DNA of 15,064 bases from an uncultured Clostridia bacterium (GCA_947600345.1 CANQGC010000042.1:1-15064); one strand, 5' to 3'. Shown: positions 1-7,184, counted from the stretch's first letter. Translations and numbers: made by a program. The notes: a model not told the origin generated them from the letters alone.

Positions 1-39
1 GGTGCAATCTTCGTTCACAAGCGCCGCACCAAAACGTGA
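1..39 (+). CDS. possible C-terminal tail of an upstream protein (partial)
   Basis: Frame 1 reads GAIFVHKRRTKT and stops at TGA 37-39, just before an inverted repeat at 53-91 that could end a transcript. A short hydrophobic stretch followed by a cluster of Lys and Arg is what the C-terminus of a membrane protein, or of an LPXTG/NPQTN-type sorted surface protein, looks like, and a class B sortase follows. Only 12 residues are visible, so neither the family nor the reality of the gene can be settled from this window. Confidence 0.3.
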   Translation, partial: GAIFVHKRRTKT

Positions 40-52
40 TGCCCTGCTTCCC

Positions 53-91
53 TATGCCGGCAGCGTGCGGAACATGCGAGCTGCCGGCATA
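53..91 (+). terminator. inverted repeat, possible transcription terminator
   Basis: Perfect 11-bp arms TATGCCGGCAG (53-63) and CTGCCGGCATA (81-91) enclose a 17-nt loop. The following ACTCGTTTCC holds only a short T-run, so intrinsic termination would be weak. It sits just after the possible gene tail at 1-39. It could equally be a dispersed palindrome. Confidence 0.4.
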
Positions 92-225
92 ACTCGTTTC
101 CTCCCTTGGCGCTGCGGTATGGCTCAGAGCATCACCGCGCCCGCGCTTGACAACGTCGCATACTACATTCAAGACAAAAACACCGCATGAGTAAGCCGAT
201 TCGAGATAATCATTCAACGCACAGA

Positions 226-258
226 CAAACTCCCCCTCGGCACGTGAAGGGGAGTTTG
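226..258 (+). repeat. inverted repeat upstream of the sortase start
   Basis: Arms CAAACTCCCC (226-235) and GGGGAGTTTG (249-258) are perfectly complementary with a 13-nt loop. There is no T-run after it, so it is a poor intrinsic terminator. Its right arm holds the only Shine-Dalgarno-like AAGGGGAG in the area, about 28 nt ahead of the ATG at 283, too far to serve it. It could be a leader structure of the sortase mRNA or a protein-binding palindrome. Confidence 0.5.
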
Positions 259-282
259 CCTGCTGCGTCGTTAAGCTGTCGC

Positions 283-1077
283 ATGAAATCGCGCAGGAAC
301 AGATTCCTTCTCGCCCTGGAAATTGTCCTGATCGCGGTCTTCCTCGCGCTGGTTGGAATGATCGTCCAAAAGTGGATCGGCAGTGGGCGCATCGCCTTCG
401 AGGAGCGTTCGGCGGCGGAGCTTCATGCCGCGCTTGAGGCCGCCACCGCGACCCCCGCGCCCGCTGCAACCCTCTCGCCCGTGCCGGAGAAGAGGCGCGA
501 GATCGTTGCGCTGCAGGAGCAGAATCCCGATGCCGTGGGGCTGTTGCACTTCGAGGGCGACCGCACGCTCTACGTCTGCCAGACCACGGACAACAGCTAC
601 TACATGACGCACCGCTTCGACGGCAGCGAGGACCCGGCAGGCATGGTCTACATGGACTGCCGCGATTCCCTCTGGCCGCGCAGCGACAACCTGATCCTCT
701 ACGGCCACAACATGCGCGACGGCTCCCGCTTCGGTACCCTCAGCCACTTCGAGCGCGCCTCGCACATGAAGGAATACCCCATCTTCCAGCTCGTCGATCT
801 CTACGAGACGGTCAACTATGTCCCCATCGCCATCTTCCACACCACCGTCCTTGCGGACGATCCGAGCTACTACGCCTTCGACCGCACGGATTTCGCGGAT
901 GAGGCGGATTTCGATCAATACATCGCGGACGTGCAATCGCGCTCGCTGATCGATATCCCGCTGACGGCGGAGTACGGAGAGAAGCTGCTGACGCTGGCGA
1001 CCTGCTCCTCCAGCCAGGAACGCGGCCGCCTGGTGATCGTGCTGCGAGAGGTGCGCCCGGGCGAGAGCTTCAAATGA
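283..1077 (+). CDS. class B sortase (SrtB-like transpeptidase)
   Basis: Membrane-anchored cysteine transpeptidase of 264 aa that would cleave a sorting signal in secreted proteins and join them to cell-wall peptide or pilin. Residues 1-8 are basic, about 8-28 form an uncleaved signal anchor (LALEIVLIAVFLALVGMIV), about 45-70 is an Ala/Pro/Thr linker, and the rest is the beta-barrel sortase domain. The catalytic set is visible: His142 in LILYGHNM, Cys241 in TLATCSSS and Arg249 in ERGRLVIV. The long insertion between His and Cys and the YGHNMRDGSRFGTL segment are typical of class B. I chose the ATG at 283 because a basic stretch and anchor start there; the frame is open back to 187, but that extension crosses a hairpin and is not protein-like. 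No good Shine-Dalgarno precedes 283. Its stop overlaps the start of the next small gene. No sorted substrate is complete in the window. Confidence 0.9.
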   Translation: MKSRRNRFLLALEIVLIAVFLALVGMIVQKWIGSGRIAFEERSAAELHAALEAATATPAPAATLSPVPEKRREIVALQEQNPDAVGLLHFEGDRTLYVCQTTDNSYYMTHRFDGSEDPAGMVYMDCRDSLWPRSDNLILYGHNMRDGSRFGTLSHFERASHMKEYPIFQLVDLYETVNYVPIAIFHTTVLADDPSYYAFDRTDFADEADFDQYIADVQSRSLIDIPLTAEYGEKLLTLATCSSSQERGRLVIVLREVRPGESFK

Positions 1078-1229
1078 ACACGTACCAGTGCGCGCGCTGC
1101 GGCGAAAAGTTCGTGCCGAGCTTTCGCCAATACCTCTGGGGCGAGCACCTGTGGACGAAGCGCTGCCTGCGGTGCCCCCACTGTGGGCAAAGGTGCTGGT
1201 GCAGGAAGGTCATGGGCCGCGAGGACTGA
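1074..1229 (+). CDS. small Cys-rich (zinc-ribbon-like) protein coupled to the sortase
   Basis: A 51-aa reading frame begins at ATG 1074, overlapping the sortase stop as ATGA, the usual sign of translational coupling. It carries CxxC at residues 6-9 (CARCG) and a second cluster at 31-43 (CLRCPHCGQRCWC), giving two or more possible Cys4 metal sites, plus several aromatic and basic residues between them. There is no signal peptide or membrane segment, so it should be cytoplasmic. A strong terminator follows 45 bp downstream, closing the two-gene unit. I do not recognise a named family; zinc-ribbon is inferred from Cys spacing. Codon use is high-GC like the neighbours, which supports it being real despite its length. 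Confidence 0.65.
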   Translation: MNTYQCARCGEKFVPSFRQYLWGEHLWTKRCLRCPHCGQRCWCRKVMGRED

Positions 1230-1273
1230 GGCGAGCAGGCGGCCCGGCTTCGGCGGCCGAATGAGCATGAAAC

Positions 1274-1310
1274 AGCCCCCGGTCTCATTGGACTGGGGGC
1301 TTTGTCTTCT
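1274..1310 (+). terminator. intrinsic terminator of the sortase unit
   Basis: An 11-bp stem pairs AGCCCCC and GTC (1274-1284) with GAC and GGGGGCT (1291-1301), with one G-T wobble and a 6-nt loop TCATTG. It is followed by TTTGTCTTCT. It lies between convergent genes and might also slow transcripts from the minus-strand gene at 1353-1817, though the T-run on that side is poor. Confidence 0.85.
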
Positions 1311-1352
1311 ATTCAATTGGGGGCCTTCTTTTATGCGCGTGTGCGGAGCGCC

Positions 1353-1817
1353 TCACCCCTGGGTCGGGGGGTTGCACCTGCCGCAGGGCTTGTAGCCCAG
1401 CAGGAGGGCTTCGGAGATCTTGAACTTGTGTCCGCTCGCGAAGGCGAATTTGCAGGTGGGGAGGTGGTAGCACTCCTGATCGTCGGAGGCGTAGACGTAG
1501 ATGGTCTCCTCGGTGCTCGCGGTGGATTCCGGAAGCACCACGCTCTCCACCACCGGCACGGGGTAGCTTCCGACCGTGCTCTTGGGAAGCTCCGGACCGT
1601 AGACCTCCACCTCGGGATCCTCGCCGTAGAGCTCGATGCCGCTGAGCTTGCCGCTCTGCGGGGAGGGAACGAGCAGCACGCCCACCAATATGATGGTGGC
1701 GATGCCCAGGAACAGCGCGGGCATCAGCAGCGGGTTGCGCCGCTTCCTCGCGGCCTTTCGAGCCCCTTTGCGCTTTCGCAAGTTCCTCACGCCCCTCTCG
1801 CCGACATCAAACCTCAT
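1353..1817 (-). CDS. membrane-anchored protein with extracytoplasmic Ada-like Cys/His metal-binding motif
   Basis: 154 aa. Residues 1-27 are extremely basic, about 30-50 form one membrane helix (LLMPALFLGIATIILVGVLLV), and about 51-110 is an acidic, Pro/Ser/Thr-rich linker. The C-terminus holds CYHLPTCKF (116-124) and GYKPCGRC (141-148) with His118, Cys122, Cys145 and Cys148 as likely ligands. The pattern YHxPxC...GYxPCxxC is the Ada-type metal-binding motif known in DNA-repair Ada and as a tail on secreted nucleases and competence-type proteins. Here it stands alone, outside the cell by the positive-inside rule, with no nuclease domain. Function is unknown; metal binding or envelope DNA contact are guesses. 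The start ATG (1817) is the first in frame after a stop; the nearest AGGAG lies 17 nt upstream, unusually far, and within a hairpin. Confidence 0.75.
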   Translation of the reverse strand: MRFDVGERGVRNLRKRKGARKAARKRRNPLLMPALFLGIATIILVGVLLVPSPQSGKLSGIELYGEDPEVEVYGPELPKSTVGSYPVPVVESVVLPESTASTEETIYVYASDDQECYHLPTCKFAFASGHKFKISEALLLGYKPCGRCNPPTQG

Positions 1818-1830
1818 TTTTCGAACTTAT

Positions 1831-1857
1831 TTTACTCCTTTTCGCCAGGGGAGTAAA
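1831..1857 (-). promoter_or_regulatory. hairpin over the putative ribosome-binding site of the minus-strand membrane gene
   Basis: TTTACTCC (1831-1838) and GGAGTAAA (1850-1857) are perfectly complementary with an 11-nt loop. In the minus-strand mRNA the 3' arm GGAGTAAA carries the only Shine-Dalgarno-like stretch before the start at 1817, so folding would hide it. Any regulatory effect is inference. Confidence 0.4.
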
Positions 1858-1879
1858 GGAATGGCCGGAAGGCTTTAAT

Positions 1880-1910
1880 CTTTTGTATCCTTCTGGTGAC
1901 ATTTGTAACC
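1880..1910. repeat. two tandem 11-bp repeats 20 bp apart in a divergent intergenic region
   Basis: CTTTTGTATCC (1880-1890) and CATTTGTAACC (1900-1910) agree at 9 of 11 positions and are exactly 20 bp apart, close to two helical turns. They lie between the minus-strand membrane gene and the promoter at 1949. This spacing suits an operator bound by a dimer or by two monomers, but no regulator is visible nearby and chance is possible. Confidence 0.3.
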
Positions 1911-1948
1911 TTTGCGCAACAACTTTCGGGCGAAACCTGGAAGCACCC

Positions 1949-1976
1949 TTGATTCTTTACATGTATGTAGTATAAT
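1949..1976 (+). promoter_or_regulatory. sigma-A-type promoter of the glycosyltransferase gene
   Basis: TTGATT (1949-1954), a 16-bp spacer and a perfect TATAAT (1971-1976) stand out as AT-rich in a GC-rich genome. Transcription would begin near 1983, giving a leader of about 60 nt. Confidence 0.75.
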
Positions 1977-2041
1977 GTCCAGTATATAGTACGACCTCAT
2001 ACGGGAGAGCTTTTGAAGAATAAGCGAAGTGGGTGTTACGA

Positions 2042-2995
2042 ATGTTTGAAACTGGGGGAGGGAATTCTCTCGCTGGCAGTGCTGCCGGGCTTACGAAGAA
2101 GGGCGCGCGGAAAAAGGGACCCGCGCGCTATCTCCGGAATCCCTTCCACACGCTCGGAATCTTTCGTCTTCGCAATCAAAACCTCGTGCGCGACGCGCGG
2201 CAGTGCGCGCTGTACGACAAGCTGTTGCAGCAGTACCGCGAAATCATCGAGGCGCCCATCGAAGCGAAGGAGCAGCGCAACTGCCACAAGATATGGGTCT
2301 GCTGGCTGCAGGGCTTTGACAGCGCCCCCGACATCGTGCGGGCGTGCCTGAACTCCCTCCGGCAAAACCTGCCCGGATACGAGATCGTCACGCTCGACGA
2401 GACCAACCTGCACGACTACGTCCAGCTCCCGGACTTCGTCGAGGACAAGTACCGCCGCGGCATCATCCCCCGGGCGCACTACACCGATCTCGTGCGGCTG
2501 GAGCTGCTGTGCGCGTACGGCGGGCTGTGGATCGACGCCACCGTGCTGTGCACATCCCCAGCGCTGATGCCCGTCATCGAGGCGGCGCCCCTCTTCCTCT
2601 ATCGGGAGTACCGGATCTCCCCGAAGGACGTCACGCCGATCGTGGCCTCCAACTGGTTCATCGGCTCCGTGAGCAATCACCCCATACTGCTGCTCACGAA
2701 GAAGCTGCTGTACGCGTACTGGCAGCGCGAATCGAGGTTGAAGAACTACTTCATCTTCCACCTGTTCCTCTCGATCGCAGCGCGCAGATACCCGGAGGAA
2801 TGGGCGGCGACGCCCCCGTTCAACAACATCGACCCCCACATGCTGCAATTCAACGCGCTCATGCCTTACACCCCGGAGCTCTGGGAGCAGATTCTGCGCT
2901 TCTCTCCCTTCCACAAGCTGTCCTACCGCAGCAATACCTCCGACGACGAGGGGACCATGTTCATGCATGCGATCCGGGAATACCTGCCCGGCTGA
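2042..2995 (+). CDS. capsular-polysaccharide-type glycosyltransferase (GT32-like, DXD-type)
   Basis: 317 aa. The fold marks of the capsular polysaccharide synthesis / Gly_transf_sug group are clear: IWVCWLQGFDSAPDIVRACLNSLR near residues 83-106, the YEIVTLDETN strand after it, and HYTDLVRLELLCAYGGLWIDATV, where GGLWID (160-165) holds the donor- and metal-binding Asp165. It should move a sugar from a nucleotide donor onto a surface glycan or glycolipid in the cytoplasm or at the inner membrane face; donor and acceptor cannot be read. The N-terminus (1-45) is basic and low in structure. No transmembrane helix is obvious. The gene has its own promoter and stands alone, not in a capsule cluster. 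GTG at 2033 is in frame but has no better Shine-Dalgarno than ATG 2042; both have weak ones. Confidence 0.8.
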   Translation: MFETGGGNSLAGSAAGLTKKGARKKGPARYLRNPFHTLGIFRLRNQNLVRDARQCALYDKLLQQYREIIEAPIEAKEQRNCHKIWVCWLQGFDSAPDIVRACLNSLRQNLPGYEIVTLDETNLHDYVQLPDFVEDKYRRGIIPRAHYTDLVRLELLCAYGGLWIDATVLCTSPALMPVIEAAPLFLYREYRISPKDVTPIVASNWFIGSVSNHPILLLTKKLLYAYWQRESRLKNYFIFHLFLSIAARRYPEEWAATPPFNNIDPHMLQFNALMPYTPELWEQILRFSPFHKLSYRSNTSDDEGTMFMHAIREYLPG

Positions 2996-3058
2996 TCGGG
3001 CCGGTTCCGCGGCGATGGGGCGCAATCCACCCTTTCCACGCTCTCAACCCGGGCGCGC

Positions 3059-3087
3059 TTGACAGGAGAGGGAAATTCCTTTATAAT
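3059..3087 (+). promoter_or_regulatory. perfect-consensus sigma-A promoter
   Basis: TTGACA (3059-3064), a 17-bp spacer and TATAAT (3082-3087) match the housekeeping consensus at all 12 positions. It serves the J-domain gene, with a predicted leader of about 50 nt, and suggests strong constitutive expression. Confidence 0.9.
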
Positions 3088-3146
3088 CGAAATTATCAAG
3101 AATGATGGATGTTTCGCATGAATAGGAAATACCAGAGGTGAAGCCT

Positions 3147-3638
3147 TTGAACGCATATGAGGTGCTCGACCTGACCCCGATGGCCACCAAGGCCGAGGTG
3201 CGCCAGGCATACCGCAACCTGGCGCGGCGCTGGCACCCGGATCGCTTCCAGGAGGGCCCGGAGCGCGACTGGGCCAACGAGAAGATGGCGGAGATCAACG
3301 CCGCCTACCGCGCCTGCCTGGACGACAAGACCGAGCGCCGGGACGCCGAGACCGACGCCCGCACGCTCAAGCGCATCGAGGAGCTGATCGACGGGGGTCA
3401 GTATCCGCTGGCGCGCAGGATGCTGATGAGCATCGCCACGCGCTGCGCCGAGTGGAACTACCTCTTCGGCGCGATGCAGATGAAGCTCAACGATACCCGC
3501 AAGGCGCTGATCTACCTGAGCGTCGCCGTGCACCAGCAGCCGGAGAACGCCAAGTACGCCCGCGCCTACGCCGATGCCCAGCGGGCGGATCGCTCGAACC
3601 GCTTCTCCGGGCTGATTCACCGCGTCCGCGCACGTTAA
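3147..3638 (+). CDS. J-domain co-chaperone-like protein with C-terminal helical repeat region
   Basis: 163 aa from the TTG at 3147. Residues 2-60 are a J domain: NAYEVLDLTPMATKAEVRQAY, the HPD tripeptide at 30-32 in RRWHPDRF, and AEINAAYRAC in the last helix. J domains stimulate the ATPase of an Hsp70 (DnaK). There is no Gly/Phe region and no Cys-rich zinc domain, so it is not DnaJ itself. After a charged linker, residues about 75-150 (IDGGQYPLARRML..., ALIYLSVAVHQQPENAKYARAYADA) look like two TPR-like helical hairpins that may bind a client. GTG at 3138 is in frame, but AGAGGTG at 3134-3140 spaced 6 nt before TTG makes 3147 the likelier start and gives the common short N-terminus of this family. 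It is cytoplasmic. Client unknown. Confidence 0.85.
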   Translation: MNAYEVLDLTPMATKAEVRQAYRNLARRWHPDRFQEGPERDWANEKMAEINAAYRACLDDKTERRDAETDARTLKRIEELIDGGQYPLARRMLMSIATRCAEWNYLFGAMQMKLNDTRKALIYLSVAVHQQPENAKYARAYADAQRADRSNRFSGLIHRVRAR

Positions 3639-3652
3639 ATTCCCGCTCGGGC

Positions 3653-3681
3653 TTTACAAGCGCGCCCGGAGTGGCTATAAT
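3653..3681 (+). promoter_or_regulatory. sigma-A-type promoter of ileS
   Basis: TTTACA (3653-3658), a 17-bp spacer and TATAAT (3676-3681). It begins only 14 bp after the J-domain gene stop. Transcription starting near 3688 gives a T-box leader of about 290 nt. Confidence 0.85.
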
Positions 3682-3687
3682 AGTAGG

Positions 3688-3930
3688 GTAAATTGCTTTG
3701 ACGAGGAGCGCCCGAGGTTGCGCGCCGTTCAGCGAGCCGGAGTTGGTGGAAGTCCGGCGGGCAGCGCCGCGGGGAATCGCCTCCGAGCAGCGGATCGAAA
3801 GCCATCGCGCGAGTAGGCTCCGCCGGGTCGCCCGTTACAGCGAGAATGAGAGGATGCGGCCGTCCGCCGCGTCAATTTGGGTGGTACCGCGAAGCGCCTT
3901 CGTCCCAAGGGATGAAGGCGCATATTTTTT
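3688..3930 (+). promoter_or_regulatory. T-box leader, isoleucine-specific (AUC specifier)
   Basis: Transcription-attenuating riboswitch that senses uncharged tRNA-Ile. The distal part of stem I is seen in AGCGAGCCGGAGTTGGTGGA (3731-3750). On its 3' side GGGGAATCGCCTCCGAGC contains the specifier AUC at 3776-3778 in the usual GAA-codon-purine setting. The T-box core TGGGTGGTACCGCG is at 3878-3891; its UGGU (3882-3885) can pair with ACCA, fitting the A73 discriminator of tRNA-Ile. A terminator follows at 3894-3930 and the ileS start 45 nt later. Uncharged tRNA should stabilise the antiterminator and turn ileS on. Confidence 0.95.
3894..3930 (+). terminator. T-box attenuator (intrinsic terminator)
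   Basis: GCGCCTTC (3894-3901) pairs with GAAGGCGC (3914-3921), extended inside by TCC/GGA and a G-T wobble, followed by ATATTTTTT (3922-3930). It competes with the antiterminator formed by the T-box core immediately upstream. Confidence 0.95.
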
Positions 3931-3975
3931 GCATCGCCCGTTCCGGGCGAACCAACGAAACGGAGGAATACCCGC

Positions 3976-6900
3976 ATGTTTGAAAAGGTCTCCACCTCGA
4001 TGAATTTCCTCGAGCGCGAGAAGGAAGTGCTGAACTTCTGGAAGAAGAACGACATCTTCAAGAAGTCCGTGAAGCTGCGCGAGGGCGCCGAAACCTTCAC
4101 CTTCTTCGACGGCCCGCCCACCGCCAACGGCAAGCCCCACATCGGCCACATCGAGACCCGCGCCATCAAGGATTTGATTCCGCGCTATCAGACCATGAAG
4201 GGCAAGAACGTGCTGCGCAAGGCCGGCTGGGACACCCACGGCCTGCCGGTGGAGCTCGAGGTCGAGAAGCAGCTGGGCCTGGACGGCAAGGAGCAGATCG
4301 AGGCCTACGGCATCCAGCCCTTCATCGAGAAGTGCAAGGAGTCCGTCTGGAAGTACAAGGGCATGTGGGAGGAGATGTCCGACCGCGTGGGCTTCTGGTG
4401 CGACATGGAGGACCCCTACGTCACCTACGAGGACAATTACATCGAGTCCGAGTGGTGGAGCCTGAAGGAGATCAGCAAGAAGGGCCTGCTCTACAAGGGC
4501 CACAAGATCGTGCCCTACTGCCCCCGCTGCGGCACCGCCCTGTCCAGCCACGAGGTATCCCAGGGCTACAAGACCGTGCGCGAGCGCTCGGCGGTGGTGC
4601 GCTTCAAGGTGGCGAATGAGGAGAACACCTACATCTACGCCTGGACGACCACGCCGTGGACGCTGCCCAGCAACACCGCGCTGTGCGTGAACGCCCACGA
4701 GACCTACGCCCGCTTCGACTACGACGGCCGCACCATCATCATGGGCGACGCGCTGATCGAGAACATCCTGGGCGAGGGCGTGGAAGTCACCAACAAGACC
4801 ACCTTCCCTGGAAGCGAGCTGGTGGGCATGAAGTACGAGCCGCTGTTCGACTTCCAAGTGGAGGCCCTGAAGAACGACCCCGAGTTCGACAACGCCTGGA
4901 CGGTCATCGCCGACGACTACGTCACCATGTCCGACGGCACCGGCATCGTCCACATCGCGCTGGCGTTCGGCGAGGACGACAACCGCGTCGGCAAGAAGAA
5001 CCACATCCCCTTCCTGCAGCTGGTGGACACCAAGGGCAACATGACGAAGGAGACCCCCTGGGCAGGCACGTTCGTCAAGAAGGCCGACCCGCTGATCCTG
5101 GCCGATCTGGAGAAGGAGGGCAAGCTCGTCTCCGCGCCGGAGTTCGAGCACGACTATCCCTTCTGCTGGCGCTGTGACACGCCGCTGATCTACTACGCCC
5201 GCGGCGGCTGGTTCATCCGCATGACCGCCGTGCACGATCAGCTGATGGCCAACAACCAGACCGTCAACTGGATGCCCGAGAACATCAAGGACGGCCGCTT
5301 CGGCAACTTCCTGGACAACGTGATCGACTGGGCGCTGTCCCGCGAGCGCTACTGGGGCACGCCGCTGCCGGTGTGGCTGTGCGAGTGCGGCCACCAGCAC
5401 GTGATCGGCTCGCGGCAGGAGCTGATCGAGCTGGGCGACAATGTCGACCCCAACATCGAGCTGCACCGGCCCTACATCGACGCGGTGACCATCACCTGCC
5501 CGAAGTGCGGGCGCAAGATGCACCGCACGCCCGAGGTCATCGACTGCTGGTACGACTCCGGCTCGATGCCCTTCGCCCAGTGGCACTACCCCTTCGAGAA
5601 CAAGGTGATCTTCGAGAAGCGCTTCCCGGCGGACTTCATCTCCGAGGCCATCGACCAGACCCGCGGCTGGTTCTACTCGCTGATCGCCATCTCCACGCTG
5701 ATCTTCGACCAGTCCAGCTACAAGAACTGCCTGGTCATGGGCCACGTGCAGGACGCCGACGGCCGCAAGATGTCCAAGCACCTGGGCAACGTGGTCGACC
5801 CCTGGGAGGTGCTGGACAAGCAGGGCGCGGACGCCGTGCGCTGGTACTTCTACGCCTCCAGCGCGCCCTGGCTGCCGACCCGCTTCTCCGGCGAGCTGGT
5901 GAGCGAGCTCCAGAGCAAGTTCATGGGCACGCTGTGGAACACCTACGCCTTCTTCGCCATGTACGCCGCCATCGACAACTATCAGCCCGAGGTGCACAAG
6001 GCCGACCCGAAGGACTACACGCTGATGGATAAGTGGGCGCTGAGCAAATTGAACACGCTCATCAAGACCGTGGACGAGGGCCTGGCGCAGTACAAGATCA
6101 CCGAGTCCGCCCGCGCGATCCAGAGCTTCGTGGACGAGCTGTCCAACTGGTACGTCCGCCTGAGCAAGTCTCGCTTCTGGGGCAAGGACTGGACGCCGGA
6201 CAAGCTCGCGGCCTACGATACGCTCTACACCGTGCTGACCAAGCTGGCCCACGTCTGCGCGCCGTTCATACCGTTCATGGCCGAGTCCATGTATCAGAAC
6301 CTGGTCGTCGGCAACGTGACGGGCGCGCCGGAGTCGGTGCACTTGAGCGACTTCCCGGCCTGCGAGGAGAAGTGGATCGATCCCGAGCTCGAGGCGCAGA
6401 TGGAGGAGGTCATGCAGGCCGTGCAGCTGGGCCGCGCGGCGCGCAGCACCGCCAACATCAAAGTTCGCCAGGCGCTGGGCACGCTGTACGTGAAGGGCAG
6501 CGAGCTGTCCGACGACTGCGCGGCGTTGATCCGCGACGAGCTGAACGTGGAGCGCGTGGAGTTCATCGACGACGCCCGGGCGTTTACCGCCTACCAGATC
6601 AAGCCGCAGATGCGCACGCTGGGGCCGAGGTACGGCAAGCTGCTGGGCAAGATCGGCGCGTATTTGAAGGAAGTGGACGGCAACGCGATGGTGGATGCCT
6701 TCGACCGGGGCGAGAGCTGGAGGTTCGAGCTCGACGGCACGGAGGTGGAGCTGAGCCGGGACGACACGCTGATCACGCCGAGCCAGAAGCCGGGATTTGT
6801 GGCGGAGAGCGAGGGCGAGATGACGGTGGTGATCGACACCACGCTGACGCCGGCGCTGATCGAGAAGGGCTACGTGCGCGAGCTGATCTCGAAGCTGCAG

Positions 6901-7116
6901 ACGATGCGCAAGGAAGCGGGCTTCGACGTGGTGGACCGGATTCAGGTGACGTATCAGACCACGAAGGAGCTGGCGGAGGTCATCGCGCGGAACGGGGAGG
7001 AGATCTCCGGCGCGGTGCTGGCGACGGCGATGGGCGAGGGAGAAGCTCCCGAGGGCGCCTACGCCAAGGAGTGGAACATCAACGGACAGAAGGCGACGCT
7101 GAGCGTCAAGCGCTGA
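3976..7116 (+). CDS. ileS: isoleucyl-tRNA synthetase, long (IleRS2-like) type
   Basis: 1046 aa class I aminoacyl-tRNA synthetase that activates isoleucine and charges tRNA-Ile in the cytoplasm. The ATP-binding signature HIGH is at 55-58 in GPPTANGKPHIGH, and KMSKH (from Lys598) in DGRKMSKHLGN is the KMSKS loop. The CP1 editing domain shows the Thr-rich TTTPWTLPSN (224-233) and GTHDNE-like elements are absent, as expected for a synthetase. Cys pairs at 182/185, 469/471 and 508/511 suggest structural zinc. Length and N-terminal sequence (NFLEREKEVLNFWKKNDIF) match the eukaryote-like type common in Clostridia rather than the roughly 930-aa E. coli type; this type is generally less sensitive to mupirocin, though that is not shown here. 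GGAGG at 3961-3965 is a good Shine-Dalgarno. The gene is monocistronic, T-box controlled, and ends at a hairpin at 7135. Confidence 0.98.
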   Translation: MFEKVSTSMNFLEREKEVLNFWKKNDIFKKSVKLREGAETFTFFDGPPTANGKPHIGHIETRAIKDLIPRYQTMKGKNVLRKAGWDTHGLPVELEVEKQLGLDGKEQIEAYGIQPFIEKCKESVWKYKGMWEEMSDRVGFWCDMEDPYVTYEDNYIESEWWSLKEISKKGLLYKGHKIVPYCPRCGTALSSHEVSQGYKTVRERSAVVRFKVANEENTYIYAWTTTPWTLPSNTALCVNAHETYARFDYDGRTIIMGDALIENILGEGVEVTNKTTFPGSELVGMKYEPLFDFQVEALKNDPEFDNAWTVIADDYVTMSDGTGIVHIALAFGEDDNRVGKKNHIPFLQLVDTKGNMTKETPWAGTFVKKADPLILADLEKEGKLVSAPEFEHDYPFCWRCDTPLIYYARGGWFIRMTAVHDQLMANNQTVNWMPENIKDGRFGNFLDNVIDWALSRERYWGTPLPVWLCECGHQHVIGSRQELIELGDNVDPNIELHRPYIDAVTITCPKCGRKMHRTPEVIDCWYDSGSMPFAQWHYPFENKVIFEKRFPADFISEAIDQTRGWFYSLIAISTLIFDQSSYKNCLVMGHVQDADGRKMSKHLGNVVDPWEVLDKQGADAVRWYFYASSAPWLPTRFSGELVSELQSKFMGTLWNTYAFFAMYAAIDNYQPEVHKADPKDYTLMDKWALSKLNTLIKTVDEGLAQYKITESARAIQSFVDELSNWYVRLSKSRFWGKDWTPDKLAAYDTLYTVLTKLAHVCAPFIPFMAESMYQNLVVGNVTGAPESVHLSDFPACEEKWIDPELEAQMEEVMQAVQLGRAARSTANIKVRQALGTLYVKGSELSDDCAALIRDELNVERVEFIDDARAFTAYQIKPQMRTLGPRYGKLLGKIGAYLKEVDGNAMVDAFDRGESWRFELDGTEVELSRDDTLITPSQKPGFVAESEGEMTVVIDTTLTPALIEKGYVRELISKLQTMRKEAGFDVVDRIQVTYQTTKELAEVIARNGEEISGAVLATAMGEGEAPEGAYAKEWNINGQKATLSVKR

Positions 7117-7134
7117 GGAATGCGAACCGAGGCA

Positions 7135-7173
7135 GGACTTGGGCCCCATCTACTGGGCCCAAGTCCGTCGTTT
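7135..7173 (+). terminator. gene-end hairpin after ileS, first copy of a repeated element
   Basis: Perfect 12-bp arms GGACTTGGGCCC (7135-7146) and GGGCCCAAGTCC (7155-7166) with an 8-nt loop CATCTACT, followed by GTCGTTTATGCGCGGCAGCAG. The T-run is short, so termination is plausible but not classical. The hairpin plus tail recurs at 14804 and, inverted, at 7293-7350. Confidence 0.65.
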
Positions 7174-7184
7174 ATGCGCGGCAG

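Noticed and set aside
147..175. TTGACA at 147-152 as the -35 of a sortase promoter
   Set aside because: At 16-18 bp spacing the -10 position reads CAAGAC or similar, with no TATAAT-like hexamer; not supportable.
2..190. 62-codon open frame starting at GTG 2
   Set aside because: Composition is not protein-like, it runs through the inverted repeat at 53-91, and there is no Shine-Dalgarno; the 1-39 frame is a better explanation of the edge.
3835..7149. Very long minus-strand open frame opposite ileS
   Set aside because: It is the antisense of ileS, rich in Val/His/Leu/Arg as expected for a shadow of a GC-rich gene; ileS itself has full motifs, Shine-Dalgarno and T-box.
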